64,000 nt of DNA from Xanthomarina sp035306605. Lineage in GTDB: Bacteria; Bacteroidota; Bacteroidia; Flavobacteriales; Flavobacteriaceae. Made by a program: the position numbers and the translations under genes. The notes below the pieces were generated by a model. It searched no databases. It was not told the origin of the DNA and worked only from the letters and a program-made list of their open reading frames with translations. Positions 16,415 through 24,997 of this stretch are shown in pieces. How positions within the stretch are numbered: position 1 is the first letter of the stretch; each line of letters opens with the position of its first letter. The stretch lies in NCBI GenBank assembly GCA_035306605.1, contig DATGNR010000078.1; one strand, written 5' to 3'.

Positions 16415-17656
16415 TTAATCTATAACCTCAGCTATATCTTCATAAACCTCAGGACTGTCTATAATAGCTGCTTTTGATGCTATAGCACGGAACAATTTTA
16501 AATGAGCAGGATCTCCACTTGGAACATAGTCTTTATCGTTATATTTTGGATTGGCGGACAGTTTAACAATAACTGTTTTGGTTGTTGGGTTAATATAGAT
16601 ATACTGTCCATAAACTCCCATAGCCATGTACTCGCCTGCATCGCTCTGTGGAATCCACCACTGATAGCCATAACCGAATTTACCTTCACTAGGCTGCACA
16701 TGTGGCGCATCTGGAATTGTAGAAGCCTCAACCCATTTTTTAGGCACAATTTGTTTGCCATTAAAGGCGCCCTCATTTAAAAATAAAGCACCTACTTTAG
16801 CGTAGTCTCTTAAAGTTAAATTCAAACCTCCAAGTACCATTTCCATGTTTTCCCCGTCAAGCAACCAATAACCATCGTATTCCATCCCTAACGGATTGTA
16901 TAGTTTTTCCTGCATATAATCTGTGATGGTTTTACCAGTGGCCTTTTTAAGAACCATTCCTAAAACATGGGTATTAATACTTACATAATGATTTACGGTG
17001 CCTGGATTAAATTCTCGTTCTAAACTAGATGCAAAAGCATCTTGGGAATTCCCCATAGCAAAACCTCTTCCCCAACGATTAATATCGCTGAAAAAATCGC
17101 CATAATCTTCATTAAATTTTACCCCTGTAGACATTTGAAGCACATCTTTAATTCTAACACCTTCATAAGCCGAACCTTTTAATTCTGGCGCATAAACCTC
17201 TACAGCTTCTTCAATGCTTTTTATATCGCCTTCTTCAACAGCAATGCCCATTAAAGCTGAAATAACAGATTTCGCCATCGACCAAGAAATATTTCTAGTA
17301 GATTCTGTATTGCCTAGGTAATAGTTTTCATAAACCAAGCTGTCATTCTGAATAACTAAAAAGCCAGTGGTCCAAGAATCTTCTAAAAACTTATCCGTAT
17401 TATACTCTTTTCCTTCTAATTGAAAACTTTTAGGTAATTCCAATGCCTCTCCTTTAGAAAAAGGATGTTTGTTTACAGGAGCTTTCATAACTGCAACTGG
17501 CCAAACTGAGTTGAAAGACCTAAAGTTTGTTACTATTTGGTCCTCATCAAAAAGATGCATGGTTAGGTTTAGCATTTTGTATTTTGGATAAAACCAGATA
17601 CTAAAAATTACAAGTATGGCTAAAATTACTAATCCTATTTTTTTCCAAGTTTTCAT
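16415..17656 (-). CDS. Class C beta-lactamase-fold serine hydrolase
   Basis: 413 residues. A single N-terminal hydrophobic helix (about 6-23) suggests anchoring at the inner membrane or export. The penicillin-binding fold is marked by SWSMAKSV (SxxK active site), the second motif region HYVSINTHVLG, and the C-terminal part GYGYQWWIP and YGQYIYINP. This is the family of 6-aminohexanoate hydrolase, esterases and D-amino-acid peptidases; beta-lactamase activity itself should not be assumed. It converges with the glycosyltransferase gene (10 bases between stops), so it is not co-transcribed with it. Confidence 0.85.
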   Translation of the reverse strand: MKTWKKIGLVILAILVIFSIWFYPKYKMLNLTMHLFDEDQIVTNFRSFNSVWPVAVMKAPVNKHPFSKGEALELPKSFQLEGKEYNTDKFLEDSWTTGFLVIQNDSLVYENYYLGNTESTRNISWSMAKSVISALMGIAVEEGDIKSIEEAVEVYAPELKGSAYEGVRIKDVLQMSTGVKFNEDYGDFFSDINRWGRGFAMGNSQDAFASSLEREFNPGTVNHYVSINTHVLGMVLKKATGKTITDYMQEKLYNPLGMEYDGYWLLDGENMEMVLGGLNLTLRDYAKVGALFLNEGAFNGKQIVPKKWVEASTIPDAPHVQPSEGKFGYGYQWWIPQSDAGEYMAMGVYGQYIYINPTTKTVIVKLSANPKYNDKDYVPSGDPAHLKLFRAIASKAAIIDSPEVYEDIAEVID

Positions 17657-17791
17657 AAGAAGATGGTTGTTTTAAAATCAGTTTGTAAGATAATATCAAA
17701 AAAGCATTTTTCCTGTTAATTCCACATTATATTTAAAAATAGAGTAAATTCATCATGAACTTAAAAAGCAATTAATTTCTATCTTTGATTG

Positions 17792-19138
17792 ATGTTTCTA
17801 AACACCACATTTCTAAAACTTCATAAAATCCCAATTGGTTTCGCTTTAATTAGCATATTGTTTTATGCGGGTTTTGCTTACGATTTACAAAGAACAGATA
17901 CGATCAAGTTAATTAGCTTGTATGCAGCATTGTTCTTCCTATTCTTCAAACTAATTCAAATAAACAAAAGCAACCTCAGGTTTCTTACACTTCTGGCTTT
18001 TGCTTTTCGAACTGTTTTTATTTTTGCCATTCCAAACCTATCACAAGATTTCTATCGTTTCATTTGGGATGGACGTTTAATTCTAGAAGGAATAAATCCG
18101 TATCTTTTCACACCTGATACATTTATTTCAAAAGGCGAATTTCCAATAAACCAAGCGAAAGAACTTTATGAAAATATGGGTAGCCTAAGTGCTAGTCACT
18201 TCTCCAATTATCCACCCTTAAATCAGTTGTGTTTTGTTTTAGCTAACGTATTTGCTGGAAAATCTATCTTAGGCTCAGCTATTGGGCTTCGACTGATTAT
18301 TATTGCTGCAGATTTTGGCACCCTTTATTTTGGTAAGAAACTACTTGAAAAATTACAGCTTCCTACTTACTACATTTTTTGGTATATATTAAATCCATTC
18401 ATAATTATTGAGCTAACAGGAAATCTTCATTTTGAAGGTGTCATGATATTCTTCCTCGTTTGGAGCCTGTATTTATTACACGTAAATAAATGGAAATTAA
18501 CAGCGGTTATTTTTGCTTGCTCTATTTCCATTAAACTAATTCCACTTATTTTTTTACCATTACTGTTTACTAAATTGGCTTGGAAAAAAAGCTTGATATT
18601 TTACGCAATCGTCGGGTTAATTACAACCTTACTTTTCCTTCCTTTTTACTCACAAGAATTTGTTCACAACTACACTGAAACAGTAGGCTTATGGTTTAAA
18701 AATTTCGAGTTTAATGCCAGTTTATATTATATCGCTAGAGAAATTGGCTTTGTAATATCTGGCTATAACCAAATAGCTGTTATTGGAACATATTCTGCTA
18801 TTATGGTTTTTATATTTGTGATTGGGCTTAGCTTCTTTAGAAAAATCCACACTTTACCACAACTTATTACGGCCATGCTTTTTGCCATATCTTTTTACTT
18901 TTTTACGGCAACAACGGTACATCCTTGGTACATAGCTACCCTATTAATTTTAAGTATATTCACGAATTACAAATTCCCGTTGGCTTGGAGCTTCATGGTT
19001 ATTTTTAGCTATTTGGCATACAGCAATAGTAATAACTCCGAAAACTTATGGGTAATAGCCTTGGAATATCTAGTTGTTTATAGTGTATTTTTGTATGAAA
19101 TATTAAAAAAGAAACCTGTTGAAAATAAATGTCCCTAA
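17792..19138 (+). CDS. Multi-pass membrane glycosyltransferase-like protein (GT87/mannosyltransferase type)
   Basis: 448 residues from the ATG at 17792; the codon before it is TTG and less likely. About ten hydrophobic segments span the protein. The short loop after the second or third helix carries FIWDGRLILEGINPYLFTPD, the acidic loop pattern of GT-C enzymes that use polyprenyl-phosphate sugars. VHPWYIATLLIL near residue 375 is also typical of this group. It is likely to transfer a sugar on the periplasmic face. The next gene overlaps it, so a shared mRNA is likely. Substrate not known. Confidence 0.72.
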   Translation: MFLNTTFLKLHKIPIGFALISILFYAGFAYDLQRTDTIKLISLYAALFFLFFKLIQINKSNLRFLTLLAFAFRTVFIFAIPNLSQDFYRFIWDGRLILEGINPYLFTPDTFISKGEFPINQAKELYENMGSLSASHFSNYPPLNQLCFVLANVFAGKSILGSAIGLRLIIIAADFGTLYFGKKLLEKLQLPTYYIFWYILNPFIIIELTGNLHFEGVMIFFLVWSLYLLHVNKWKLTAVIFACSISIKLIPLIFLPLLFTKLAWKKSLIFYAIVGLITTLLFLPFYSQEFVHNYTETVGLWFKNFEFNASLYYIAREIGFVISGYNQIAVIGTYSAIMVFIFVIGLSFFRKIHTLPQLITAMLFAISFYFFTATTVHPWYIATLLILSIFTNYKFPLAWSFMVIFSYLAYSNSNNSENLWVIALEYLVVYSVFLYEILKKKPVENKCP

Positions 19139-19940
19139 AATATTAAGACGCTTTTTAAGAGTCGTTGCAACACTTTTTACGCTCTACGTGCTTTCCTTAG
19201 TTTTTGTTTATTTTAAACAAGAACGTTTCTTTTTTAATCCGAAATTATTAGCGAAAGACTATCAATTTGAATTCCAAGAGAACTTTGAAGAACTCCACAT
19301 TCCCGTAGCTGAAAACATAAACCTAAATGCACTTTTGTTTAAAGCTGAAGAACCGAAAGGAGTTATTCTATATTTACATGGAAATGCTGGAGCTATTCAT
19401 GATTGGGGAAAACGTGCTCCATTGTATTTAGATAATAATTACGATATTTTATTTGTGGACTATAGAGGCTATGGAAAGAGCGATGGCGCTTATAACAATT
19501 CAGAAGAGTTGTTTAACGACATGCAAAAGGTTTACGATTTCACAAAAACACGCTATAACGAAGATAAAATTGTAGTCTTAGGCTTCTCTTTGGGTTCTGG
19601 GTTAGCAAGTTTTTTAGCAGCCAAAAACCATCCGCGAATGCTAATTTTAGACGCGCCTTATTATTCCTGGAAAACATTAATTACGAAAGAAATAGCACCT
19701 CCAATTCCTGAATTCATTGTAAAATATCATATTCCAACTTACGAATTCATAAAAGAGGTTACTTGTCCGATAAAAATTTTTTATGGCACTAAAGATTTTC
19801 TAATTCGTCCAGAAACAAATGCAAAAAAGCTACAAGCTTTACAGCCAAATAATATTAAATTATTTGCAATTGAAGACGCCGGACACAACAGTTTACATAT
19901 AACAAGACAGTATTACCAAAATCTAAAAAGAATACTCTAA
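19119..19940 (+). CDS. Membrane-anchored alpha/beta hydrolase
   Basis: 273 residues from a TTG codon at 19119. No in-frame ATG occurs before the fold begins, and the resulting N terminus gives a sensible signal anchor (about residues 12-32), so TTG is the best start. It overlaps the preceding gene by 20 bases. The hydrolase fold shows LYLHGNAGAIHDWGKRA (oxyanion HG), FVDYRGYGKSDG, the nucleophile elbow GFSLGSG, the acid in YGTKDFLI and the His in DAGHNSLH. This is the BAAT/YqkD-like 'alpha/beta hydrolase with HGNAG motif' group, common in Bacteroidetes; substrates are probably esters or thioesters. Cellular location: inner membrane. Confidence 0.83.
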   Translation: MKINVPKILRRFLRVVATLFTLYVLSLVFVYFKQERFFFNPKLLAKDYQFEFQENFEELHIPVAENINLNALLFKAEEPKGVILYLHGNAGAIHDWGKRAPLYLDNNYDILFVDYRGYGKSDGAYNNSEELFNDMQKVYDFTKTRYNEDKIVVLGFSLGSGLASFLAAKNHPRMLILDAPYYSWKTLITKEIAPPIPEFIVKYHIPTYEFIKEVTCPIKIFYGTKDFLIRPETNAKKLQALQPNNIKLFAIEDAGHNSLHITRQYYQNLKRIL

Positions 19941-20152
19941 ACCCCGTTCATTTGCTTTTTGTTACGTTGCCTATATGACAACAAAACACCAGATAACAAC
20001 CCAAGCAAAAAGCAACCTAGAATGACTAGAACTCTTGACATTGAAATTTCAAACATCAGGAATTTAATAGTAACCATTTCAGTATTCTGAACTGTAAAAA
20101 TTACAACTAACAGTATTAGGAAAATGGCGAATATAGATTTTGAATTCATCAC
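19937..20152 (-). CDS. LapA-domain small membrane protein
   Basis: 71 residues with two hydrophobic helices (about 5-20 and 38-60) separated by VQNTEMVTIKFLMFEISMS, the typical pattern of the DUF1049/LapA family (FxxQN then a hydrophobic strand). A short basic tail (SYRQRNKKQ) follows. In Enterobacteria LapA takes part in control of lipopolysaccharide assembly; in Bacteroidetes the role is not established. Its end overlaps the hydrolase gene by four bases on the opposite strand. Divergent from nothing obvious; promoter region probably 20160-20260. Confidence 0.75.
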   Translation of the reverse strand: MMNSKSIFAIFLILLVVIFTVQNTEMVTIKFLMFEISMSRVLVILGCFLLGLLSGVLLSYRQRNKKQMNGV

Positions 20153-20274
20153 TTATACGTTTATTTTATAAGTTAATGAATTTACTATTTATAACAATAA
20201 CTATATCTGCAACATTAATTAAAATCAAGATGAAATACCTAGTTGCGTTAAATACCTTTTAATTTTTATAAAAT

Positions 20275-20305
20275 AAAAAAACATCTACCAAGGTAGATGT
20301 TTTTT
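20275..20305. terminator. Bidirectional hairpin terminator after the polyamine operon
   Basis: A 9-bp perfect stem (20281-20289 with 20292-20300) has a two-base nominal loop. It is flanked by six A's on the left and five T's on the right. On the minus strand it lies 60 bases after the last gene of the polyamine operon. Confidence 0.85.
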
Positions 20306-20364
20306 CATGTTTTAATACCGACAAAGCTTACTAGTTGAGAAGAAGCAACTTGATAATTTACAAA

Positions 20365-20595
20365 TTAAAGTGGTTTTAAACTTTCTACTCTATAAATAAC
20401 AAAATCATCATCTTCATCTCCACTAACCTCAACAAAAGTTATTTTAAAACATTGATTGATATAACTTTCATCGTTTTTTAAATCGAATTGTTTTAGAACC
20501 CTTGGATGAACTTCATCAAACACTAGCTCTTCACCGTTTTCAAATAAAAAGGTATAATACCCGTCTTCATAAGATAAAAATTCAGCTTCTCTCAT
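20365..20595 (-). CDS. Small conserved hypothetical protein
   Basis: 76 residues, acidic, soluble. The sequence alternates beta-like strands (YYTFLFENGEELVFDEV near residues 13-29) with charged turns, and looks like a small OB-like or SH3-like beta barrel; that fold guess is weak. I do not recognise a named family, although proteins of this form are often seen beside polyamine genes in Flavobacteriaceae. It lies 12 bases downstream of the acidic-tail protein gene and is the last gene before the terminator. Confidence 0.6.
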   Translation of the reverse strand: MREAEFLSYEDGYYTFLFENGEELVFDEVHPRVLKQFDLKNDESYINQCFKITFVEVSGDEDDDFVIYRVESLKPL

Positions 20596-20607
20596 GATGT
20601 TAAATTT

Positions 20608-20955
20608 TTAGTCTTCGTCCTCGTCTTCATCAACTTCGTCAACAACGTCGTCAACATCATCAACGTCTTCATCGTCGTCAAATTCTAAATCTTTAACTGC
20701 CTCATCTGCAATAATATCATCTTCGACTTCTGCTTCCTCTTCCGAGTAATCTTCCATGGCTTGAACCAATCTAACACCAACTTTAACTAAGTAAATGGTG
20801 TCTTCCGTTCTAACCTCTACAGCCTCAACAATTTCATTTTTAATATTTCTAAAGGAAATGATATCTTCATCATCATAACCATCAGGGAATTTTTCAACTA
20901 GAAGATCTAAAATATCTTCGTTTAGTTTTTGATAATCTACTATTACTCGTTTCAT
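20608..20955 (-). CDS. Conserved hypothetical protein with very acidic C-terminal tail
   Basis: 115 residues. The first ~70 residues form a plausible globular part (FPDGYDDEDIISFRNIKNEIVEAVEVRTEDTIYLVKVG). The last ~45 are almost entirely Asp, Glu and Val, a disordered polyanionic tail. Function unknown. Ten bases separate its start from the stop of the deoxyhypusine-synthase-like gene upstream in transcription, so it is co-transcribed. A polyanion encoded with polyamine synthesis genes is an intriguing pairing, as the tail could bind cations such as homospermidine; this is only a suggestion. Confidence 0.65.
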   Translation of the reverse strand: MKRVIVDYQKLNEDILDLLVEKFPDGYDDEDIISFRNIKNEIVEAVEVRTEDTIYLVKVGVRLVQAMEDYSEEEAEVEDDIIADEAVKDLEFDDDEDVDDVDDVVDEVDEDEDED

Positions 20956-20965
20956 TTTAAATAGG

Positions 20966-21940
20966 TTACATGTCTAATAAATAAGCAAATATTAATGGTG
21001 CAACAATGGTTGCGTCGCTTTCAATTATAAACTTTGGGGTATTTACATCTAATTTTCCCCACGTAATTTTCTCGTTAGGAACCGCACCTGAGTATGATCC
21101 GTAACTTGTAGTAGAGTCGCTAATTTGACAGAAATAGCTCCAGAATGGCGTATCCGTTCTTTCCATATCTTGGTATAACATAGGAACTACACAGATTGGG
21201 AAATCTCCCGAAATACCTCCTCCAATTTGGAAGAAACCAACACCATTTTTAGAGTTCTCTGTGTACCAATCTGCTAAGAAAGTCATATATTCAATTCCAG
21301 ATTTCATGGTGCTTGCTTTTAACTCTCCTTTTAGAACGTAGCTAGCAAAAATATTCCCCATAGTACTATCTTCCCATCCTGGACAAATAATTGGTAAATT
21401 TTTCTCAGCTGCAGCGTACATCCAAGAATCTTTTAAATCTATTTCATAATACTCTTCCAAAACACCAGAAAGCAACATTTTGTACATATACTCATGTGGT
21501 AAATAACGCTCTCCTTTAGCTTCAGCATCTTTCCAGATTTTTACTATATGTTTTTGTAAACGTCTAAAAGCTTCTTCTTCTGGAATACAAGTATCTGTTA
21601 CTCTATTCAGACCTTTCTCCATTAAGTCCCACTCTTCTTGAGGTGTTAAATCTCTATAATTTGGTACACGTTTGTAATGTGAATGTGCAACCAAGTTCAT
21701 GATATCTTCCTCTAAATTCGCTCCTGTACATGAAATAATTTGAACTTTATCTTGACGAATCATTTCGGCAAAAATCTTTCCTATTTCAGCTGTACTCATT
21801 GCTCCCGCTAGAGAAACCAACATTTTAGCACCAGAATTCAATTGGTCTTCATACCCCTTTGCTGCATCTACCAAAGCAGCTGCATTAAAGTGTAAATAAT
21901 ATTTTTCTATAAAATTTGAAATCGCTCCTTTAGTACTCAT
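20966..21940 (-). CDS. Deoxyhypusine synthase-like protein (probable homospermidine synthase activity)
   Basis: 324 residues from ATG at 21940 (MSTKGAISNFIEKYY). The longer frame from 21991 lies inside the agmatinase coding sequence and is not family-like. The deoxyhypusine synthase fold is seen from the N-terminal AALVDAAKGYEDQL, the NAD-binding LVSLAGAMSTAEIG and ISCTGANLEEDIMNL, and the catalytic segment ITWGKL with Lys296. Bacteria lack eIF5A, and characterised bacterial homologues make homospermidine from putrescine and/or spermidine. That fits the upstream agmatinase and arginine decarboxylase genes. Its start overlaps agmatinase by 11 bases. High confidence in family; activity is by analogy. 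Confidence 0.88.
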   Translation of the reverse strand: MSTKGAISNFIEKYYLHFNAAALVDAAKGYEDQLNSGAKMLVSLAGAMSTAEIGKIFAEMIRQDKVQIISCTGANLEEDIMNLVAHSHYKRVPNYRDLTPQEEWDLMEKGLNRVTDTCIPEEEAFRRLQKHIVKIWKDAEAKGERYLPHEYMYKMLLSGVLEEYYEIDLKDSWMYAAAEKNLPIICPGWEDSTMGNIFASYVLKGELKASTMKSGIEYMTFLADWYTENSKNGVGFFQIGGGISGDFPICVVPMLYQDMERTDTPFWSYFCQISDSTTSYGSYSGAVPNEKITWGKLDVNTPKFIIESDATIVAPLIFAYLLDM

Positions 21941-22871
21941 CTTCTTCGTTGAATTTTGAATTGTTATTTTTATTGATGTATGAATTGTCAAAAGAGTTGT
22001 CGTACTCGTCGTCTACACCCTCATTTTGAAATTTATAACTAAGCATTTTGTAATATAATTTTGCAGCCAAGAAATCTGAAGATTTTTCAGTTTCATTAGG
22101 ACATAGCTCTACAATATCGAAACCTACTACATTTTTCTCTGCGAAAATTTGCTTTAAAAAATCTAAAGTTTCATACCATAAAAGTCCTCCTGGCTCTGGC
22201 GTTCCAGTACTAGGCATAATTGAAGGATCGAATGCATCTAAATCAATTGTAATAAACACGTTTTCTGTCATTTGATCGATGGCAGAATCCATCCAAGTAT
22301 CGTCTACCGCCATTTCATGTGCGAAATAAGTTTTCTCTCTATCCATAACAGTTGTTTCCACAACATCCATAGAACGAATTCCAACTTGAATTAAATTGGT
22401 AGTTTGACTAGCTTCGTAAACAGCACAGGCATGGTTGCATTTCGTGCCTTCGTATTCTTTACGCAAATCGGCATGTGCATCAATCTGCAATACGGTTAGA
22501 TTATCAAAACACTCATTAAAAGCTCTAATAGTACCAATTGAAATAGAGTGTTCACCACCAAAAGCTGTAACAAATTTATTTCTCTTAATATACTTTTTGG
22601 TAACCTGGTGTACGGCTTCTACCATGGCTTCCGGAGAAGAGTTTTCTGTAACAGGATCGGCTAAATAAACCCCTTGCTGATACACTTCTGTGCCAGTTTC
22701 AATGTCGTAAAGCTCCATATTTTCTGAAGCATTTAAAAAAGCTTCCGGACCTTTATCAGCTCCTTTTTGCCAGGTACTTGTTCCATCGTAAGGCACAGGA
22801 ATCAAAACTATTTTTGCATTATCTAGTTTTGAATATTCTTCTGGAATTCCAGCGTATGTCTTATTACTCAT
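21930..22871 (-). CDS. speB: Agmatinase, arginase/ureohydrolase family
   Basis: 313 residues. The binuclear manganese motifs of ureohydrolases are complete: GGEHSIS, IDAHADLRKEYEG and TIDLDAFDPSIMPSTGTPEPGG. It would hydrolyse agmatine to putrescine and urea. The C-terminal ~30 residues (after KFQNEG) are a low-complexity Asp/Asn-rich tail beyond the family end, and this tail is where the next gene begins. The arginine decarboxylase gene lies 53 bases upstream and supplies agmatine. Arginase activity cannot be excluded by motif alone; the context favours agmatinase. Confidence 0.9.
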   Translation of the reverse strand: MSNKTYAGIPEEYSKLDNAKIVLIPVPYDGTSTWQKGADKGPEAFLNASENMELYDIETGTEVYQQGVYLADPVTENSSPEAMVEAVHQVTKKYIKRNKFVTAFGGEHSISIGTIRAFNECFDNLTVLQIDAHADLRKEYEGTKCNHACAVYEASQTTNLIQVGIRSMDVVETTVMDREKTYFAHEMAVDDTWMDSAIDQMTENVFITIDLDAFDPSIMPSTGTPEPGGLLWYETLDFLKQIFAEKNVVGFDIVELCPNETEKSSDFLAAKLYYKMLSYKFQNEGVDDEYDNSFDNSYINKNNNSKFNEEDEY

Positions 22872-22924
22872 GTTTAATATCTATTGTTTTTAAATGTAAA
22901 ATGCTATTCGAGTTACTATAATTT

Positions 22925-24334
22925 CTATTGATCACTCGTGTCATGATAACCTAAAATTTTAAGTAAGTCTTCACTTTTTTGTTGTTCACTAAATAATCTT
23001 GTAGAGAGGTTTCCATCTTCGTCTTTATCAATTAAAATATGCTTTGGCGAAGGAATTAAACAGTGTTGCAATCCTCCAAACCCTCCTATAGTTTCTTGAT
23101 ACGCACCGGTATTAAAGAAACCAAGATATAAGGGTTTGTCCTTGTTATATTTTGGCAAGTAAATAGCATTCATATGCTGTTCACTGTTGTAATAATCGTC
23201 GCTATCGCAGGTTAAACCTCCTAACAACACGCGTTCATAACTCTCATACCATCTATTAATTGGCAACATTACAAAACGTTTGTTAATTGCCCAAGTATCT
23301 GGTAAAGTTGTAATGAAAGATGAGTTAATCATGTTCCATTTTTCACGATCGTTCTGTTGTTTTTGGTAAAGCACTTCGTAAATAGCACCACCACTTTCTC
23401 CTACGGTAAAACTACCAAATTCGGTGAAAATATTTGGCACAGGAACTTCTTCTTGTTCACAAAATGATTGAATTTGATTGATAATTTCATCAACCATATA
23501 TTCGTAATCAAAATCGAATGCCAAAGAGTTTTTAATTGGAAACCCGCCTCCAATATTCAAACTATCTAACGATGGACAAATTTGCTTTAAACTAGTGTAA
23601 ACTTTTAAACACTTTGTCAACTCGTTCCAGTAATAGGCGTTATCTCTTATTCCTGTATTAATGAAGAAGTGAAGCATTTTAAGCTTAACCTTCTTGTTGT
23701 CTTTAATTTGTCTGTTATAAAATGGAACGATGTTTTTATATCCAATACCCAAACGTGAGGTATAAAACTCAAATTTTGGCTCCTCTTCTGAAGCAATACG
23801 AATTCCGATATTAAATTTACCATTGATTTCTTGTGAAAGCAATTCTATTTCTTCGTAATTATCGATAATTGGAATACAGTTCTTTTGTCCGTTATTAATT
23901 AACCGAGCAATATTAGTTACATATTGGGCACGTTTAAAACCATTACTAATGATGTAGGTTTTATCTGTAATTTTCCCTTCAGCTTTTAAGCTTTCTACTA
24001 TATCTATATCAAAAGCCGAAGAAGTTTCAATATGAATATCGTTTTTTAAAGCTTCATTTAAAACATGTTTAAAATGAGAACTTTTAGTGCAATAGCAATA
24101 GTGATATTTGCCTTTATACTTATGTTTTTTAATAGCTTTTGCAAACCAATCCTTGGCACGGCCAATATTATTGGAAATTTGAGGCAAATAGGTGAATTTT
24201 AATGGAGTACCATATTCTTCAACTAAAGCCATTAAATCTATATCGTGAAATTGAAGATGTTTGTCTTCAAGTTTAAATTCTTCTTGTGGAAAATAAAAAG
24301 TCTGATTGATTAAATCAATATATCTTGTATTCAT
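22925..24334 (-). CDS. speA: Biosynthetic arginine decarboxylase, alanine-racemase-fold (PLP, type III)
   Basis: 469 residues. The PLP-barrel decarboxylase fold is shown by the Lys-containing KYHYCYCTKSSHF near 75-87, HFFINTG near 225, NIGGGFPI near 265 and CDSDDYY near 375, where the Cys-Asp of the other subunit completes the active site. The barrel is much shorter than the ~630-residue E. coli SpeA but is the usual form in Flavobacteria. It removes CO2 from arginine to yield agmatine, the substrate of the next gene. Diaminopimelate decarboxylase is excluded by neighbours rather than sequence. First gene of a polyamine operon and preceded by a long leader. Confidence 0.85.
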   Translation of the reverse strand: MNTRYIDLINQTFYFPQEEFKLEDKHLQFHDIDLMALVEEYGTPLKFTYLPQISNNIGRAKDWFAKAIKKHKYKGKYHYCYCTKSSHFKHVLNEALKNDIHIETSSAFDIDIVESLKAEGKITDKTYIISNGFKRAQYVTNIARLINNGQKNCIPIIDNYEEIELLSQEINGKFNIGIRIASEEEPKFEFYTSRLGIGYKNIVPFYNRQIKDNKKVKLKMLHFFINTGIRDNAYYWNELTKCLKVYTSLKQICPSLDSLNIGGGFPIKNSLAFDFDYEYMVDEIINQIQSFCEQEEVPVPNIFTEFGSFTVGESGGAIYEVLYQKQQNDREKWNMINSSFITTLPDTWAINKRFVMLPINRWYESYERVLLGGLTCDSDDYYNSEQHMNAIYLPKYNKDKPLYLGFFNTGAYQETIGGFGGLQHCLIPSPKHILIDKDEDGNLSTRLFSEQQKSEDLLKILGYHDTSDQ

Positions 24335-24818
24335 TATAAGTTTTTAAAAAAGTAATTATTCAAAGTTATTAAAACTAAACCTTTAAAGGTAAACAATAAT
24401 GTATACAAATCAAACTTGAATTTGACTTTGAGTTGTTGGTATAAACCCATAGTTATGCTGACTAGCATAAATGGCTATTACGGAAGATAGCTTTAAAATT
24501 CGGTTACTTAATCTGTAAGCTGCTTTTGAAAATGACTTCCAAATTTTCAAAGGCCCGAACGTAAAAACATGGTTCAAATTGTTCAGCTAATTAAGATGCA
24601 AAAGAAATGTTTTTTTTTAAAAAACTACTCACTTTTAATAAAAATATTAATCTGTTTATTTTAATAGGTTTTTAGTACTCCTGTTTGTATTTGACATTAA
24701 AATCCAAACATACTTAAGACTAAAAATCAACACATTAAACAAACATATACAACAATTACAATCAAACAGCTCCAATGGAAACTACCGTTTTTAAAAGCCC
24801 TAAAGTACAGAACAAAAA
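24335..24818 (-). promoter_or_regulatory. Long, foldable 5' leader / intergenic region of the polyamine operon
   Basis: About 480 bases without a gene. Two local inverted repeats stand out near 24450-24560. A 9-bp perfect stem lies at 24525-24533 with 24543-24551 (9-base loop), and a 5-bp stem (ATGCT/AGCAT) with a four-base loop sits near 24460. On the minus strand these would fall about 120-220 bases upstream of the arginine decarboxylase start. That is a plausible structured leader (polyamine-responsive control would fit), but I recognise no known riboswitch class. The part from 24560 to 24818 shows nothing clear. Confidence 0.35.
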
Positions 24819-24888
24819 AAATTCATTGGACAAGTCAGTTTTAATAAGAAAACTGCTATCAATCCAATGAATTTATATTCGTTTTTTT
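24813..24888. terminator. Large two-part hairpin terminator downstream of the pseudouridine synthase
   Basis: A 12-bp perfect outer stem (24819-24830 with 24863-24874) encloses a nested 7-bp stem (24836-24842 with 24849-24855). An A-run at 24813-24820 serves as U-tract for minus-strand transcripts from the pseudouridine synthase gene, and a T-run at 24882-24888 would serve the other direction. Confidence 0.75.
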
Positions 24889-24997
24889 CTTCCTCTTTAA
24901 GAAGAATATTATTTAACTCCTTCCTTTTTAAAGCACGACAAAAGAAACAACTATTCGAATTTTATTTCTAATTGTAGGTTTGTTTTAAAGAAAAGAA

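Noticed and set aside
16415..17656. Beta-lactamase resistance gene
   Set aside because: The SxxK fold is that of the general serine hydrolase family; nothing supports antibiotic resistance.
17780..17787. TATCTTTG promoter-like box before the multi-pass glycosyltransferase
   Set aside because: It is only four bases from the ATG, so transcription would start inside or after the start codon; probably chance.
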